Source of the DNA: Neckera pumila
Taxonomy: Eukaryota > Streptophyta > Bryopsida > Hypnales > Neckeraceae
Assembly: GCA_963969595.1 (NCBI GenBank)
Contig: OZ018408.1
Location: forward strand, 46,749,022-46,813,021
Direction of reading: 5' to 3'
Length of the DNA stretch: 64,000 bases
Shown: piece by piece, positions 10,977 through 21,864 of the stretch
Numbering within the stretch: the stretch's first letter is position 1
How the letters are laid out: each line of letters opens with the position of its first letter
The notes under the pieces: generated by a model
Database searches by the model: none
Told to the model about the DNA's origin: nothing
Seen by the model: only the letters and a program-made list of their open reading frames with translations
Translations under genes and position numbers: made by a program

Positions 10977-11297
10977 TTATGAAGAACCACAAAACTTAAC
11001 CACAAGAAAGGTTAACTTTTCTACAAGCCATGTTCCAAGGGGACTTTGATCCTCCCTTGCCCCTTGAGCATTGTACTTGGGTCGCATGGTGGAAAGTTCA
11101 TGAAATGCTAAGAGGTCTTTAGGCTTTCTCCGATCATGTATTTGGTGGAAGGATTTGTTATGCTCAATTGTTGGATTTTCATCAATAAGATGGGATTCTA
11201 AAATGAGCTCGCACACACTACAAATCAAAGTCTCTCCAACAAAGTTTTGTTCCAACATTGTTCTTTTCTTGCAACAAGGACACCATGCCGACTCCAT
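10977..11297 (-). CDS. TFIIB-type zinc-ribbon mini-protein, array copy 4, divergent from VHA-C
   Basis: The only difference seen from the other copies is tctaaaatgag instead of tctagaatgag. This is a CTA to TTA change in a Leu codon (LIL of CELILES), so it is synonymous. This copy is the direct divergent neighbour of VHA-C: its ATG is 580 bp from the VHA-C ATG, and the interval contains the VHA-C promoter. It is therefore the best candidate for the ancestral gene position. Upstream of its start (11500-11520) it differs slightly from the other units (ttcacattttataaacaa in place of tttactttttatacacaa). Confidence 0.63.
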   Translation of the reverse strand: MESAWCPCCKKRTMLEQNFVGETLICSVCELILESHLIDENPTIEHNKSFHQIHDRRKPKDLLAFHELSTMRPKYNAQGAREDQSPLGTWLVEKLTFLVVKFCGSS

Positions 11298-11580
11298 CGC
11301 TTCTTGGCTTTAAAAGAATATTGTCAATCAATTCAACTTGTGATCAAAGATCCAACAAACAAATAAAATGTTAGGGTGTCTAATGTTACACTCCGTATTA
11401 GTGAAGGAAAACTATGATGCTCTAGGATGTTGTTTATAAATTTCACAAAGGATGGAAAATTTATACACACTATTGACTTCACACTTTTACTTTCTACTTT
11501 CACATTTTATAAACAATTTCAATGGTGAATGTAAAAGTAAAGACTCTCCAATGGGAACTTCAACCGGATGAATGTAGAAA

Positions 11581-11877
11581 CGAAGGATGGATGACAATCC
11601 CCACATCTGCAGCACATACAAGCGCACTATTCAAGCCTGAGTATCCCCTTACGACGTGGCACCGCTTGAACAGTCCGATCCACCAATCGACGGTCCGCTG
11701 TCGTCTCTCTCCTCTCACTCCAAGCGTTTTGCGGAAACAGGGGCGTTTTCGTGCTTTATTGCAAGCTCCGTTCACGCCATAGCCGGAGGACCGACGGATG
11801 CATTCCACGCCGGCATTTCACCAGAATTTTATTTTTCTCCATTTCCATTTCGTCTCCCTTTCGCAGAGCCAGCAGCG
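11581..11877 (+). promoter_or_regulatory. VHA-C proximal promoter and 5' leader
   Basis: This region contains a G-box-like ACGTGGC at 11654-11660, a CT-rich leader (gtctctctcctctcactcc) and a CT-rich stretch just before the ATG. The part up to about 11775 is the diverged original or sister of the array's promoter-like segments. From there to the ATG (catagccggagg onward) it is unique. No clear TATA box was identified. Confidence 0.7.
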
Positions 11878-14800
11878 ATGGCGGTGAACAAGTACCTCCT
11901 GGTGTCGCTGCCGCTGCAAGGATCGGAGCGGCAGACCTGGGAGAATTTGCAGAGCGGAGTTTCGCGAGCTGCGTTCGATACTCCAACTTACAAGGTACAG
12001 AAAATGGCCTTGTTTCGTGGAATTTAATAGATCGGATCACTTTGGATTTGTATCGTAAGTCGCGGAGTTTGGATTCCAAGGGATCGATTTTGGTGTGCTT
12101 AGTCGCGACGAGGTTTACATTGTGATCGGAGTTGTAAACGATTTTTTTCGTGTGTGTGTTTTTGTTTTTGTGGGAGCAGTTTCCCATTCCGCAGCTGCGA
12201 GCAGGAACTCTGGACTCATTGCTCGTTCTCAGTGATGATCTTACAAAGGTGCGAATTCGAGTCTGTTCTGTTTGTTAAATCTTTTGGAAATTTTTCGGAG
12301 TTGTCAAGAGTTTAACCTAATTCTAGATTTCGTTATACAATATTTTGGATTGCAAGCATTGGAAGCGATCTAATCGTTTACGTGTCATTCTTGCTGCCCT
12401 AATTATTTGCCCCCGGGGGGTCAGACTTTTGGAAATTTTAGTACATGTTAAGGACTTCAACCTAATTCTAATCCATACAAGTATCGGCTTGCAAGTATTG
12501 AAAGTGATCTAATTCTTTTTTTAAAGTTATGCCCTAAAGTTTAGCGATTGGGGGGCTTCACGCTGCTCACTCTGAAACCCTCGTTGTTGGTAAAGAATTT
12601 GATTGAAAGGACTGCCCTAATGATCGAGGTGAGGTTGAATAGTTGTAGATGGCGAGGAACTGATCATGTCACATTGAACACTATTAGGGCTGCTAAGGAA
12701 TGATGCAAAGAAGCCTAGGAATTTAAAATTATACTCAAACCTCTACAACCTGAACTCGTGGGGTCCGAGCTTGCTAATTATGACATAATCTGACTGTGTG
12801 ACAAGTGGGCTATTTATGATTATGGGAGCTATAGAATGACGCATAATAGGAGCCCGGGATTTTAGAATCACACTTAAAACTCTTCAGTCTTATCATCTAG
12901 GGTCCCAACTTTTTCATTATAACATAATTTGACTGTGTGCTATAGTCAATGATACTTTGACAAGTGTGTAGATAATCTAGAGTCATTTAAGAGAAGGTTG
13001 TGATCAAAAGGTTTGAGCGTTCAGAATTGCTGTCTCCTGAGCCCTCATTTTTTGTAGTTCCAAATTACAGGCGAATCAGGTGGTCGAGACGGTGACGCAC
13101 AAGGTACGGAGGCAAATAGATGACTTGGAGCGGGCATCCAATGCTGACAACAGCGGTGTTCTCTCTGTTGATGGAGTTCCTGTTGACCATTATGTTACCA
13201 GGTATTTTAACAAGTGGATTGTGAGTAATTTTGGAGGGGGCCTTTCGTTTTACGAGATTGGAAGGAGTTGGGAGTAGCAGAATCTATTGCTGACGAGAAG
13301 TGACTATTACAATTTGCAGATTTACCTGGGATGATGCGAAGTATCCAACTATGACACCCTTGAGAGAGATTGTGGACACGATTCAGGAAAACGTGGGCAA
13401 GCTTGAAGATGATCTCAAGGTGCGCTCTTGTCAATGAAGGCAGGTCATATTGCCTTTTTGCTTATAACCTAGTATCTTTTGAAGCTTTTGAACCTCATTC
13501 TATATTCGGTGAGGGACCAGTTTTTCTTGCCATTTCTCATCCGTGAAAATTACATTTTATCTATGATCTCAGATAAGGGTTTCGGAGTACAGCAATGTGA
13601 AGACGACTTTGACTGCAATGCTGAGAAAGCAGAGTGGCAGGTGTATCTCTGTTATTTTGTTCTGAAACCTACTGTAATTTAGTGTCCGTGTAACTTTACC
13701 ACTGAAAATGCAGTTTAACTTCATTGACGATTTATTCATATCATATTTTGAAACTCGTGGTAATTTTGGACAGTATGGCTGTACGGGATCTTTCGAATGT
13801 AGTGAAACCCGATGATATTATCAGCACGGAGCATTTGATCACGCTTCTGGTGGTGGTGTCTAAGTATTCACAAAAGGACTGGCTAGCAAGCTATGAAACG
13901 CTCTCCAATTTCGTGGTATGTGAGTGGCTTTTGGATTTCATCATTACACATTTTCTCCGGGCACCTTGATGATACTATTTTGACAAATGTGATGTCGCTT
14001 TGTACTTGTTGCGGATGTTGGTAAATTTGATTTTCTATTGGTCCTTACTACGATGTTTTTGGCTGATGAAGGTCCCACGCTCTTCCAATAAACTTACGGA
14101 GGATAATGAATATGCTCTCTACACCGTGACTTTGTTCCGTAAGGTCGCTGATTCCTTCAAAACCTCAGCAAGAGAGCGAGCTTTTCTGGTGAGTAAATTC
14201 TCTTGCCTTGACATTAATTGACCAACAACCATTATTTGCTATTCTGTACCTAACAGATGTCTATCAATCAGGTTCGAGATTTTGAGATGGACACGGAAGG
14301 ACAGACATCCAAGCAGGAAGAGATGGCAAAGTTACAAAAAGATCAAGACGAACTTCGCCAATCCCTTCAACAGTGGTGCTACCAAGTTTATGGCGAGGTA
14401 TTCCTTTTGAATATTTCTAGCTGCGGTGTTCTTGTCTCTAAAGGACTGCATGGTTCCTTTATCAAATTGCATGCTAACATGTGCTCATTGTGGTACGATG
14501 AACAGGTGTTTAGTGCGTGGATGCACTTGTGTGCTGTTCGACTCTTCACTGAGAGTATCTTAAGATATGGACTTCCACCAAAATTCCTGGTCAGTGCCAT
14601 TTTTGTTACTGAACCGTTTGCTTGATTGCTTTGATCTGATATCTCAATTTGCACTTCGAAAATGCTTCGGAGCAATGTGATTCTTACTGCGTCTAGGATT
14701 CATCCAGGCTGCTGTTTTGGCTCCAAGCTCCAAGACTGAAAAGAAAGTACGTGCAGTTTGTGACAAGCTCTCGAGCGAGTCAAACAGGTATGCCTCATCA

Positions 14801-15135
14801 TTTGCAATGTGTCAGACTTCTTTACCATTTAGTGTCTCAAGACAAGGTTCTCGAGTTAGAGTGGATTAACTAAGACCAAAAGTGACTGATTCTTGGAGAT
14901 ACTTTCACTAGCATCACTCATTTAAGCATCACCATTTTAGTCTGCTAGATACAAAGTGATTAGATGATTGATAGGAGATTCTCACAGCTGGATATTCCTG
15001 ACTGATTTTTCTTCCGATTTCTTCTTTTGCAGTTCATTTTGGCATTCTGAAGACGATGCCGCGATGATGGGACTCGCGGGTGGCGATTCAGATGTGCATC
15101 CGTATGTCTCACTAACAGTGAATTTGGCTGGATAG
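11878..15135 (+). CDS. VHA-C: V-type H+-ATPase subunit C (VHA-C/DET3-like), 11 exons
   Basis: Subunit C is a peripheral-stalk component that links the V1 ATPase head to the V0 proton channel and takes part in reversible V1/V0 assembly on vacuolar and endosomal membranes. Exons are 11878-11994, 12180-12248, 13071-13201, 13320-13419, 13573-13640, 13774-13915, 14072-14188, 14272-14397, 14506-14589, 14708-14787 and 15033-15135. They sum to 1137 bp, or 378 aa, against about 375 in flowering plants; all introns are GT-AG and phases agree. Recognisable family blocks are GTLDSLL (48-54), VDGVPVDHYVTRFTWDDAKY, MAVRDLSNVVKPDDI, YSQKDWLASYETL, VPRSSNKLTEDNEYALYTVT, QWCYQVYGEVFSAWMH, RYGLPPKFL, and the C-terminal HPYVSLTVNLAG. 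There is no signal peptide or membrane segment. The start matches the family N-terminus. Nothing is broken. The oddity lies upstream: its promoter segment has been copied four times in the adjacent array. Confidence 0.97.
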
Positions 15136-15764
15136 GAATACGAATTGTCTCCGTTTTTTCCAACTCTAGAATATACGGGTTCCCTTCATTTAAGTTCAAA
15201 TATTGTTAAATACTACTCCTCTTTGATGAGGTGATTTATATGTATTTATGTTTCCCACACATGTGGCTTTGAGCCAGAGGTCATTATTCTTGCCGGTTAT
15301 TTGTTTTGGTTTTTGACATCGTGAGTTTTGTCACCAACTAGAAATCACTGGCTGTTTCCTGACGAAGATCTAGTGTAAGGTAGGAGGCTCTGAAACCGAC
15401 CATTTAAGGGCTGATCTGCCTTTTTCATGTGGTTCTTTGGATGGGAATATTTTTAGCTCATTTTTCAAAGAAAGAGAACTAGATGAGGGATCTAACACGA
15501 GTTGTTTCATATTTTTTGAAGCAATTTTGAATTAGTTATGAATTTCCAAATGAGATGTGTTGTAGGTCCCTATTTATGACCCTAGGTCTTCCATGAACCG
15601 TTCACTTGCAATTCTCAAGAAAGATGGCAAAAGCAAAGAGAATGATTGGCTCTTGCAATTAATAATGCTTTTTTCCTTGATTCATTCATTGACTATAGCG
15701 TTCACTTTTAGAATCACCTCACGTCCATTTCACAACCATTTATAGGGGTGGTTTTTATTGTCTC
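15136..15764. other. 3' flank of VHA-C
   Basis: This stretch probably holds the VHA-C 3'-UTR and intergenic DNA. No further ORF or element is recognisable. Confidence 0.4.
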
Positions 15765-16255
15765 TATAGGAGACAAAATGGATTTTGGGCAGGTTCCTTT
15801 GAGCTTAATTTTTGGTGAAACTTTTTGAAACTTCCCATAAGATAGAAAAACTCATTAGCTTTTTGGGAATGTAATTTTTATTTCAATCGGTGCCTGGGAG
15901 CAAAAGTTATGCTAAAATAACCTCAAAATGGAGGAGACTGGGCAGCAAAAAAAATTCATAAAAAATTGAAATAAATTTTTTCATTATTTTTTTCTAATAG
16001 ATTCTATTTTTTTCTAAATAGGAAGCTTTGATTCATTCCATTTGGATTAGTGATGTGAAAGTTATAGAGTTTCTTGTTTTGCGAGCAATCACTAAAAAAA
16101 AACATTTTCTTTCACTTTGAATGTTGATATCTTTCAATCCATACGGTCAAATATCATGAAATTTTTACCACATGATCTTAGAAAAGTGTAATACAAGATC
16201 TTACAGTTAGCTTCTTGCTTTATTTCAAACTGAGTGATTAACCAATTTAATTTTA
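15765..16255 (-). mobile_element. Fragment of the TTAA (piggyBac-like) repeat family, reverse orientation
   Basis: Read as the reverse complement, it aligns by eye with the inside of 20500-21428. Shared stretches include 'cataacttttgctccc.ggca..g.ttgaaataaa', 'tgaatcaaagctt', 'gatcttgta', and 'catgtggtaaaa.tttcatga..tttgaccgtatggattg' (interrupted here). Terminal motifs are not present at both ends. An isolated TTAATCCCTGAAGGACC terminus occurs nearby at 16358-16374. Confidence 0.65.
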
Positions 16256-16374
16256 AGCCAATGTGCTGTTTAGTGCATATAAGCGCACTCTTACATCGGT
16301 GAGGTATTTCCCCTTATTTGCAAGTGTAATCTAGCTATCGTGTAACCTCCTTTTTAGTTAATCCCTGAAGGACC

Positions 16375-19300
16375 TTGGGATAATTTAGATTCCAAAAATA
16401 TTAAATTTGTTAAATATACAAAATTTTGTTATAAACTGCGACTTTGGATAGTAATTCAGTGATGACTTCCAAACAAAAGTTGTAAATTATGACTTATAGA
16501 GCATGAAGGAAGAAAGAAGGAAAATTAACTCCAATATGAAAGATTGGCATGAATGAAGCATTTGTTGAAAATGGCTCAACTATTTAAGTCTCATGGACCT
16601 AAAGGACAAATGACAAATTCCATCCTTGAATTCCATAGTTGGATGGACTATAGGTGGTAACTACTTTGCTAATGTTTATTTTTGAACTCATGACCACTTC
16701 CTTAGGAGGATCACAATAGAGGGAGTTTGGTTTCAACAAGTTCATTGATATCCACATAGCAAGGGATTAAAGGTTCAGCAAACTTGTTGAACTTTCTTCT
16801 CTATTTGGAAAGGTAAGTACAATAGTTCTGCAATTTTTCTAAATTCTTGACCCCTTATTATAACTCCTATTGGTGTACCAAGATTGAACCTCTTAGCCAA
16901 AGCCACAAGTGCCTATCTATAGATCATATCTATTTCATGAAATTTACCATTGTATCAATTGATATTTATCAAAAAAATTACAACCAATAATTAGAAATTC
17001 CTTCTAAAAATGATTATGGATTGAAGATTTTTGGTTTTTTGAAGATTTTTTCCCTTTAATTTTATAATGTTGAGTTCTAATTATGATGATTTAGCTTTTT
17101 TGAAGGTCATTTTTAAAGCATCTTTTTTTGAAGTAGAAAGATTAATTTTTGTTTGTATTACAAATCAGTTGTTAACAAAGTTTTGAAAACCTACATTATA
17201 TAAATGTTCAAAAAATTGATCAAGAATCTAAATTTTTTAGATGGAAGGAATAAACAAATTAGGACATCTTTAAGCTCTTCTTCATGTGATGTTTGAAACC
17301 TTAAATGTCTATAGTCAAGAACTGAATTCAATACTCTGACTATCACATTTACTATTGTGACTTGAATAGACAAACGAATGTGATAATGTAGAGAAGCAAA
17401 GAAGGTGTATCAATAGTTGAGTTGCCTTTGGAGCCTTTATCTTTTCAAAGCACCACTACCACATTTCTCTCCCCTAGAATGTAAAAAGAAACATTTGTCA
17501 TAGTCACCTTTGGTCATGCATGTATGACATTGCATGCTAATTCCACAATATGACACCTCTCTAATAAAAAAAACTATAGTTAGTATAAAGGTAAGGTAGA
17601 AAACCCTATTCTAGTCCAAATTTCCATTCCAGACATCTAAAAAAAGCCCCATTCCATATTGTTTGTATTAGAAACAAGAAATCTGGATGAAGGAAAAATA
17701 TTTGCTTTAGGGCAATAATTACATAAAATGAGGATAGCATGAGTCTAGAATGAACGGAATCTATGCCTTAATTACACATTGACATCAATTTAATATAAAT
17801 TAGCTTCAAATCAATGCAAATTGATTCATTTTGGAAATAAAAATATGCAGTTGGTATTGAGGTCATTGTGGGCTAGATTGGACATGTATTAAGTCGGGTA
17901 TGGATTGGTAGAAGCCCTACAATACACTACAAGAGAATGGGGTGTTTTAAATGAGTTTTTAAGTATAGTCCTAGACATAAGTTTTAAGTAATGACCTTTA
18001 AGGCAATTTTTAGCGAACTTTGACTAGAAGCACATGATGTCTATAGGCTTTCATAGGAAGCCCAAGGGAGCACCCTTCTATAAAAAAAATTTAATACATA
18101 AGTCCAAAATTATTTTTTTTCAATTGTAATATTGTTTCTTATTACTTATCTACCACTAAATTTTTTTTCCTACATTTTCCAAATAGCAGTATCGTATTAC
18201 ACTAGTCATTCTGCGTGTAATGGAGTACTTTAGCTTAGTCATTATAAGGAGTCAAAGTGTACACCTTTATACTAAATTCAGCATGCTAACACCACTCCTA
18301 AGTTAATGTCAATTGCAAACACACGTTTCAAAATTAGCCTCACCAATCATTCATTATTCATGTTATGCTCCTAATTGTGCATTTTTTTTTTTTTAAATTT
18401 TTAGTTTTAATTGTAAGCTTGGTATGGTGTAACCTGTGGTTGAAATCAAGAGGTAAGATAGAGCAACCCAATGCTGTCAATCACCCAATATCGACATCTA
18501 TTGAACCCTCCCATTTGCATCAATCATCCACCTGTTACCACAATCTTAGCAATCCTTTAGCATCATAATAATGTATTTGGAAAGGGGACATGTCAACGTG
18601 TGGTTTAGCATGAGTCTACCCACACTTTACCAATTTAATCCCAACAATCTTTGAAAAATCACAAAACGTTCATTTTTTGTCAGAATGTCTTCATTCTTCT
18701 TGCAAGTAGCTTCTCTCAAACTTCTCAATCTTTGAAAATTACATGAGTAGACAAATAGCTTCTCCAAAGTACCTACTGTAGATAACAAATTTGGGTGATC
18801 ATAGACTGATCCACCTTATTGTCCTCTCGGCAGCACTCATGGTCCGTTAGGAGGGTATGGTTGTTGTACAAGTACAGTACTGTACAGTATGGTACAGTAC
18901 GGTACAATGTTGTTACAATGGTTTTGTAACGGAGACCATATTGTCGAGGATGTCTAAGGCGTCCATCTGTGATATTTTGCAGCTCTGTTGAAATCATGGG
19001 GTTGTTGATGTTCAATTATTAGGTTTCTGAATTCCAGAATTCCAGGTCAACTTGTAAATGGTACAATTCTTGGTAAATTTGGCATCTCTTTATCCACATG
19101 AGATTTGACGGAAGAGTGTTACAAGGTAGGAGGTACTTAAATTGACTGCGTTCAATATGCATCCCGTATCTAGGAATGCCTGACATGTTCCTTGAAATAT
19201 CTATTATTGTCATTGATGAGGTTGGTAGACTTAGATGGTTGATTCATGAATTTCCTACTTTACTAATTACTATACGTTTTTATTTATTTAAGGTAATCAA

Positions 19301-20145
19301 AACATTTACAATGCAAAGACGGTAAATAGGCCCTGCAACAACAAATGCTAGGGTTGAAAACAAGGCCTCGACAATGCCAAAAGTTTTTGGACAAAGCAAC
19401 CCATTGCACAATTGGCAATCCAAACTTCAAACAAACTTTTCCGCATTGTAAAAAGAAAGAGAGGATAAGATTGTACATTAAAAAAAACATTTCATGCAAA
19501 GTTGCAAACAAGGGAAGCTCCAATCAATTGGCACACATAACCAAGCTCAAAAAGGCCTAATATTAATCAATTTTCCTATACCAAGACAAGTTATGGTCCC
19601 TCTATATTTTGTCAATTTGCCGGTCCCGCCCCTTCGCATACCAAGGCTGTGGAACTAACGTGGAACATGAAGGTCACATTGTAGCAACCAAATAAGTCAA
19701 AAAATATTTTCAAATTGTATATTACCAATACTGGCTTGTATCATGATTGCATTGCAGATGGTCTCACACCTAAAACTATCATAATAAATCAATATATAGC
19801 ACTGTGAAGCATGTAATAGAAAATGAAGAACAATTTTGGCACATTGATAGATGTATTTGCATATATTTGGAGGCACAATGAATCATACTACTTCGCACTA
19901 CTAAAATCATAACTCCCTCTGTAATATCACAAATGATACCATTAATAATAGGGGCTCATGCTTGCTATGCTACGCATTCATTGTATCACGTATTAGTAAA
20001 ATTTTGATATATGTGAATAAAATGCATGATAATGATTTCAATAAGTCTTTGAAATAATTAATTTTAATATTTTGTAAAAAAAAATTCAATCATGCATACA
20101 TAAAATAGTATTTTCACACAATGTTATATTACAGAAATAGAGTAG
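16375..20145. other. Intergenic DNA, no gene recognised
   Basis: This is AT-rich unique or decayed sequence. One CACTA-like terminus, CACTACAAGAGAA, starts at 17925. A run of overlapping gtac/tacagtac motifs lies at about 18865-18910. Short ORFs in this stretch have no recognisable similarity. Confidence 0.4.
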
Positions 20146-21864
20146 TACTCCCTCCGTCCTGAAATAAATCCGGGGTTTCTTGAAAATGGCTAGACTAGTG
20201 AGTGAGTTGTTCCTATTCTCAAAGGATTGTGCAATTTCTATAGCTTTTAGCAAACCCCTCTAGACAGGAAAGGGTGGAAGTCAACTATGAAGTAACACAT
20301 GTTGAAAAGAAGCAGAGAAATTTTTAAAAAAATCCCCCTTTTGGGGACTGCTCCGGTGCTATAATTTTGATTCAATCTTGGACAAATGCTCCTGCTATGA
20401 ACTTCAATGGCATCTTCTAAATTTTGTTCTGATGATGCCCTGTCATTCAACTTTGGGAAACTTCTGTAAAGCAGCTTTGATCAGGTGCTCCTGGTTTTTT
20501 TAACCCCTAAAATACCAAGGCAGTTTTTGGCTCCAAAACTGAAAACTGCCATTTCTGCTGCAATCACTCCCTAAACCAAAAAAAGCTACTTTTTTTAAAA
20601 TTTTAACCGTAAGATCTTGTACTTCACTTGTCTTAGATCATGTGGTAAAAGTTTCATGAAGTTTGACCGTATGGATTGGAAGCTATTAGCATTTGAAGTT
20701 GCAAAAAGAAGTTTTTTTGAACTGCGGCCTGCAATTTCAGATGACTTTGACGGCCATTGTGGATTTTTTTTGCACTAGACACCATTAAGTTAAAAAACTT
20801 TGTGTTGAACATTTGAGTTGAGAGTTGGGAAAAAAATTTCAGAATGTCAAAACTTGATTTTTCACATATAAAAAAATTATTAAGTAGAAGCAGGTCCAAA
20901 ATTGAACAAAACACTAAATCGTTAATAGCTCTTAGGTGGAATTAAAACACCATAATCCCATGAGTGGGATTGTTCTTGCAAACAAACTTAACCTTTTCAA
21001 AAAAAGAAAATTTGAAAAAATTTGAAAATTGCATTCAAAAATGAATTCTATAAGTTGTTTTTTGAAGAAGATACTTAGATTGCCCAAAAAACAAGATTGT
21101 CCATAACTTTTTTCTTCTAAGTCCAAATAGAATGAATCAAAGCTTCAAATGTAGACAAAAACATGATCTTTGAGGGAAAAAAATCAAAAAAAAAAATTCA
21201 ATTTTTTGAATTTTCTTTTTTTTGCCCGGCAAACTGCTTTTAAGACTTTGGATGGCATAACTTTTGCTCCCGGGCAACGGTTGAAAAAAAAATTATATTT
21301 TTAGAAAGCTAATGTGATTCCCTATCTTTGAAAAAAGTTTCAAAAAATCAGGCCAAAATTTCAGGTCACACGAGCTTGCCCGAAAATCCAAGTGTCCCCG
21401 GAGGGGACTTTGGTCCTTTAGGGATTAACTCTTGTCCATGTTTGTTAAAGAAGTCTCCACAACTTCTCTTCCATCATCATTTTGTGAGCATTCTCTCTTC
21501 AATTCGTAAGCTAACACCAGGATTACAGCAAGCAATTTGCTTTGTGCAAGTTAGACTAGATGGGCCGAGAACCTACTCAAGAAACCTTAGTGTGTCAATA
21601 TGTTAACATGGTGCTGAACTTCATAGCAGATGTGGTCTGTTCAACGACACAGGCATGAATTGCAAATCAATAATTCACATTTGCATTGGCTCAAGTACCC
21701 TCCACTGTTAGGGTTGCGCTACCATTGCTTTTGTACTATTTGAAGTGTCTTGCGGCTCATCAAGCAGACTGGGAGTTTCATTTCCATGAACCATTGATAT
21801 GCCAAATTTAATTTGGGACAAGTATATTTGGAAACCTTGGATTTATTTCGAGAGGGAGGGAGTA
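20146..21864. mobile_element. Stowaway/mariner-like element carrying a nested TTAA element
   Basis: The left end is TA-CTCCCTCCGTCC, the classic Stowaway/plant mariner terminus. The right end is the inverse gagggagggag-TA. The subterminal regions also pair: 'gaaataaatccggggtttct' on the left with 'ggaaaccttggatttatttc' on the right. The interior is interrupted by the insertion at 20500-21428. Without the insertion the element would be about 790 bp. No transposase ORF was recognised. Confidence 0.8.
20500..21428 (+). mobile_element. TTAA-flanked piggyBac-like non-autonomous element (copy 1, 929 bp)
   Basis: The left junction is TTAA-CCCCTAAAATACC and the right is GGTCCTTTAGGGA-TTAA. DNA outside the TTAAs shows no additional duplication, so TTAA is the likely target duplication. 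The internal sequence is shared with copies at 26076-27006, 32591-33469, 46200-47211, 55627-56165 (inverted) and 63308-63640 (inverted). The short ORFs inside do not resemble a transposase. It is inserted inside the Stowaway-like element. Confidence 0.75.

Larger units (their letters stand above)
6768..11580. repeat. Tandem array, four 1.2-kb units ending at the VHA-C promoter
   Basis: Units are 6768-7970 (1203 bp), 7971-9174 (1204 bp), 9175-10377 (1203 bp) and 10378-11580 (1203 bp), each starting cgaaggatgg. A partial, diverged fifth unit start (11581 to about 11775) is the VHA-C gene's own promoter/leader. Each unit holds, in order: a VHA-C promoter-like segment of about 205 bp, a T-run of 16-17 bases, a minus-strand 106-codon zinc-ribbon ORF, and about 280 bp of ORF upstream DNA. 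Units differ from one another at only a handful of positions. The length difference comes from the T-run (16 in unit 1, 17 elsewhere) and a 1-bp indel at gggGtggcatc (units 1-2) versus gggcggcatc (units 3-4). DNA left of 6768 is unrelated except for a short gaaggatgga-like match, which places the left junction. Confidence 0.97.
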
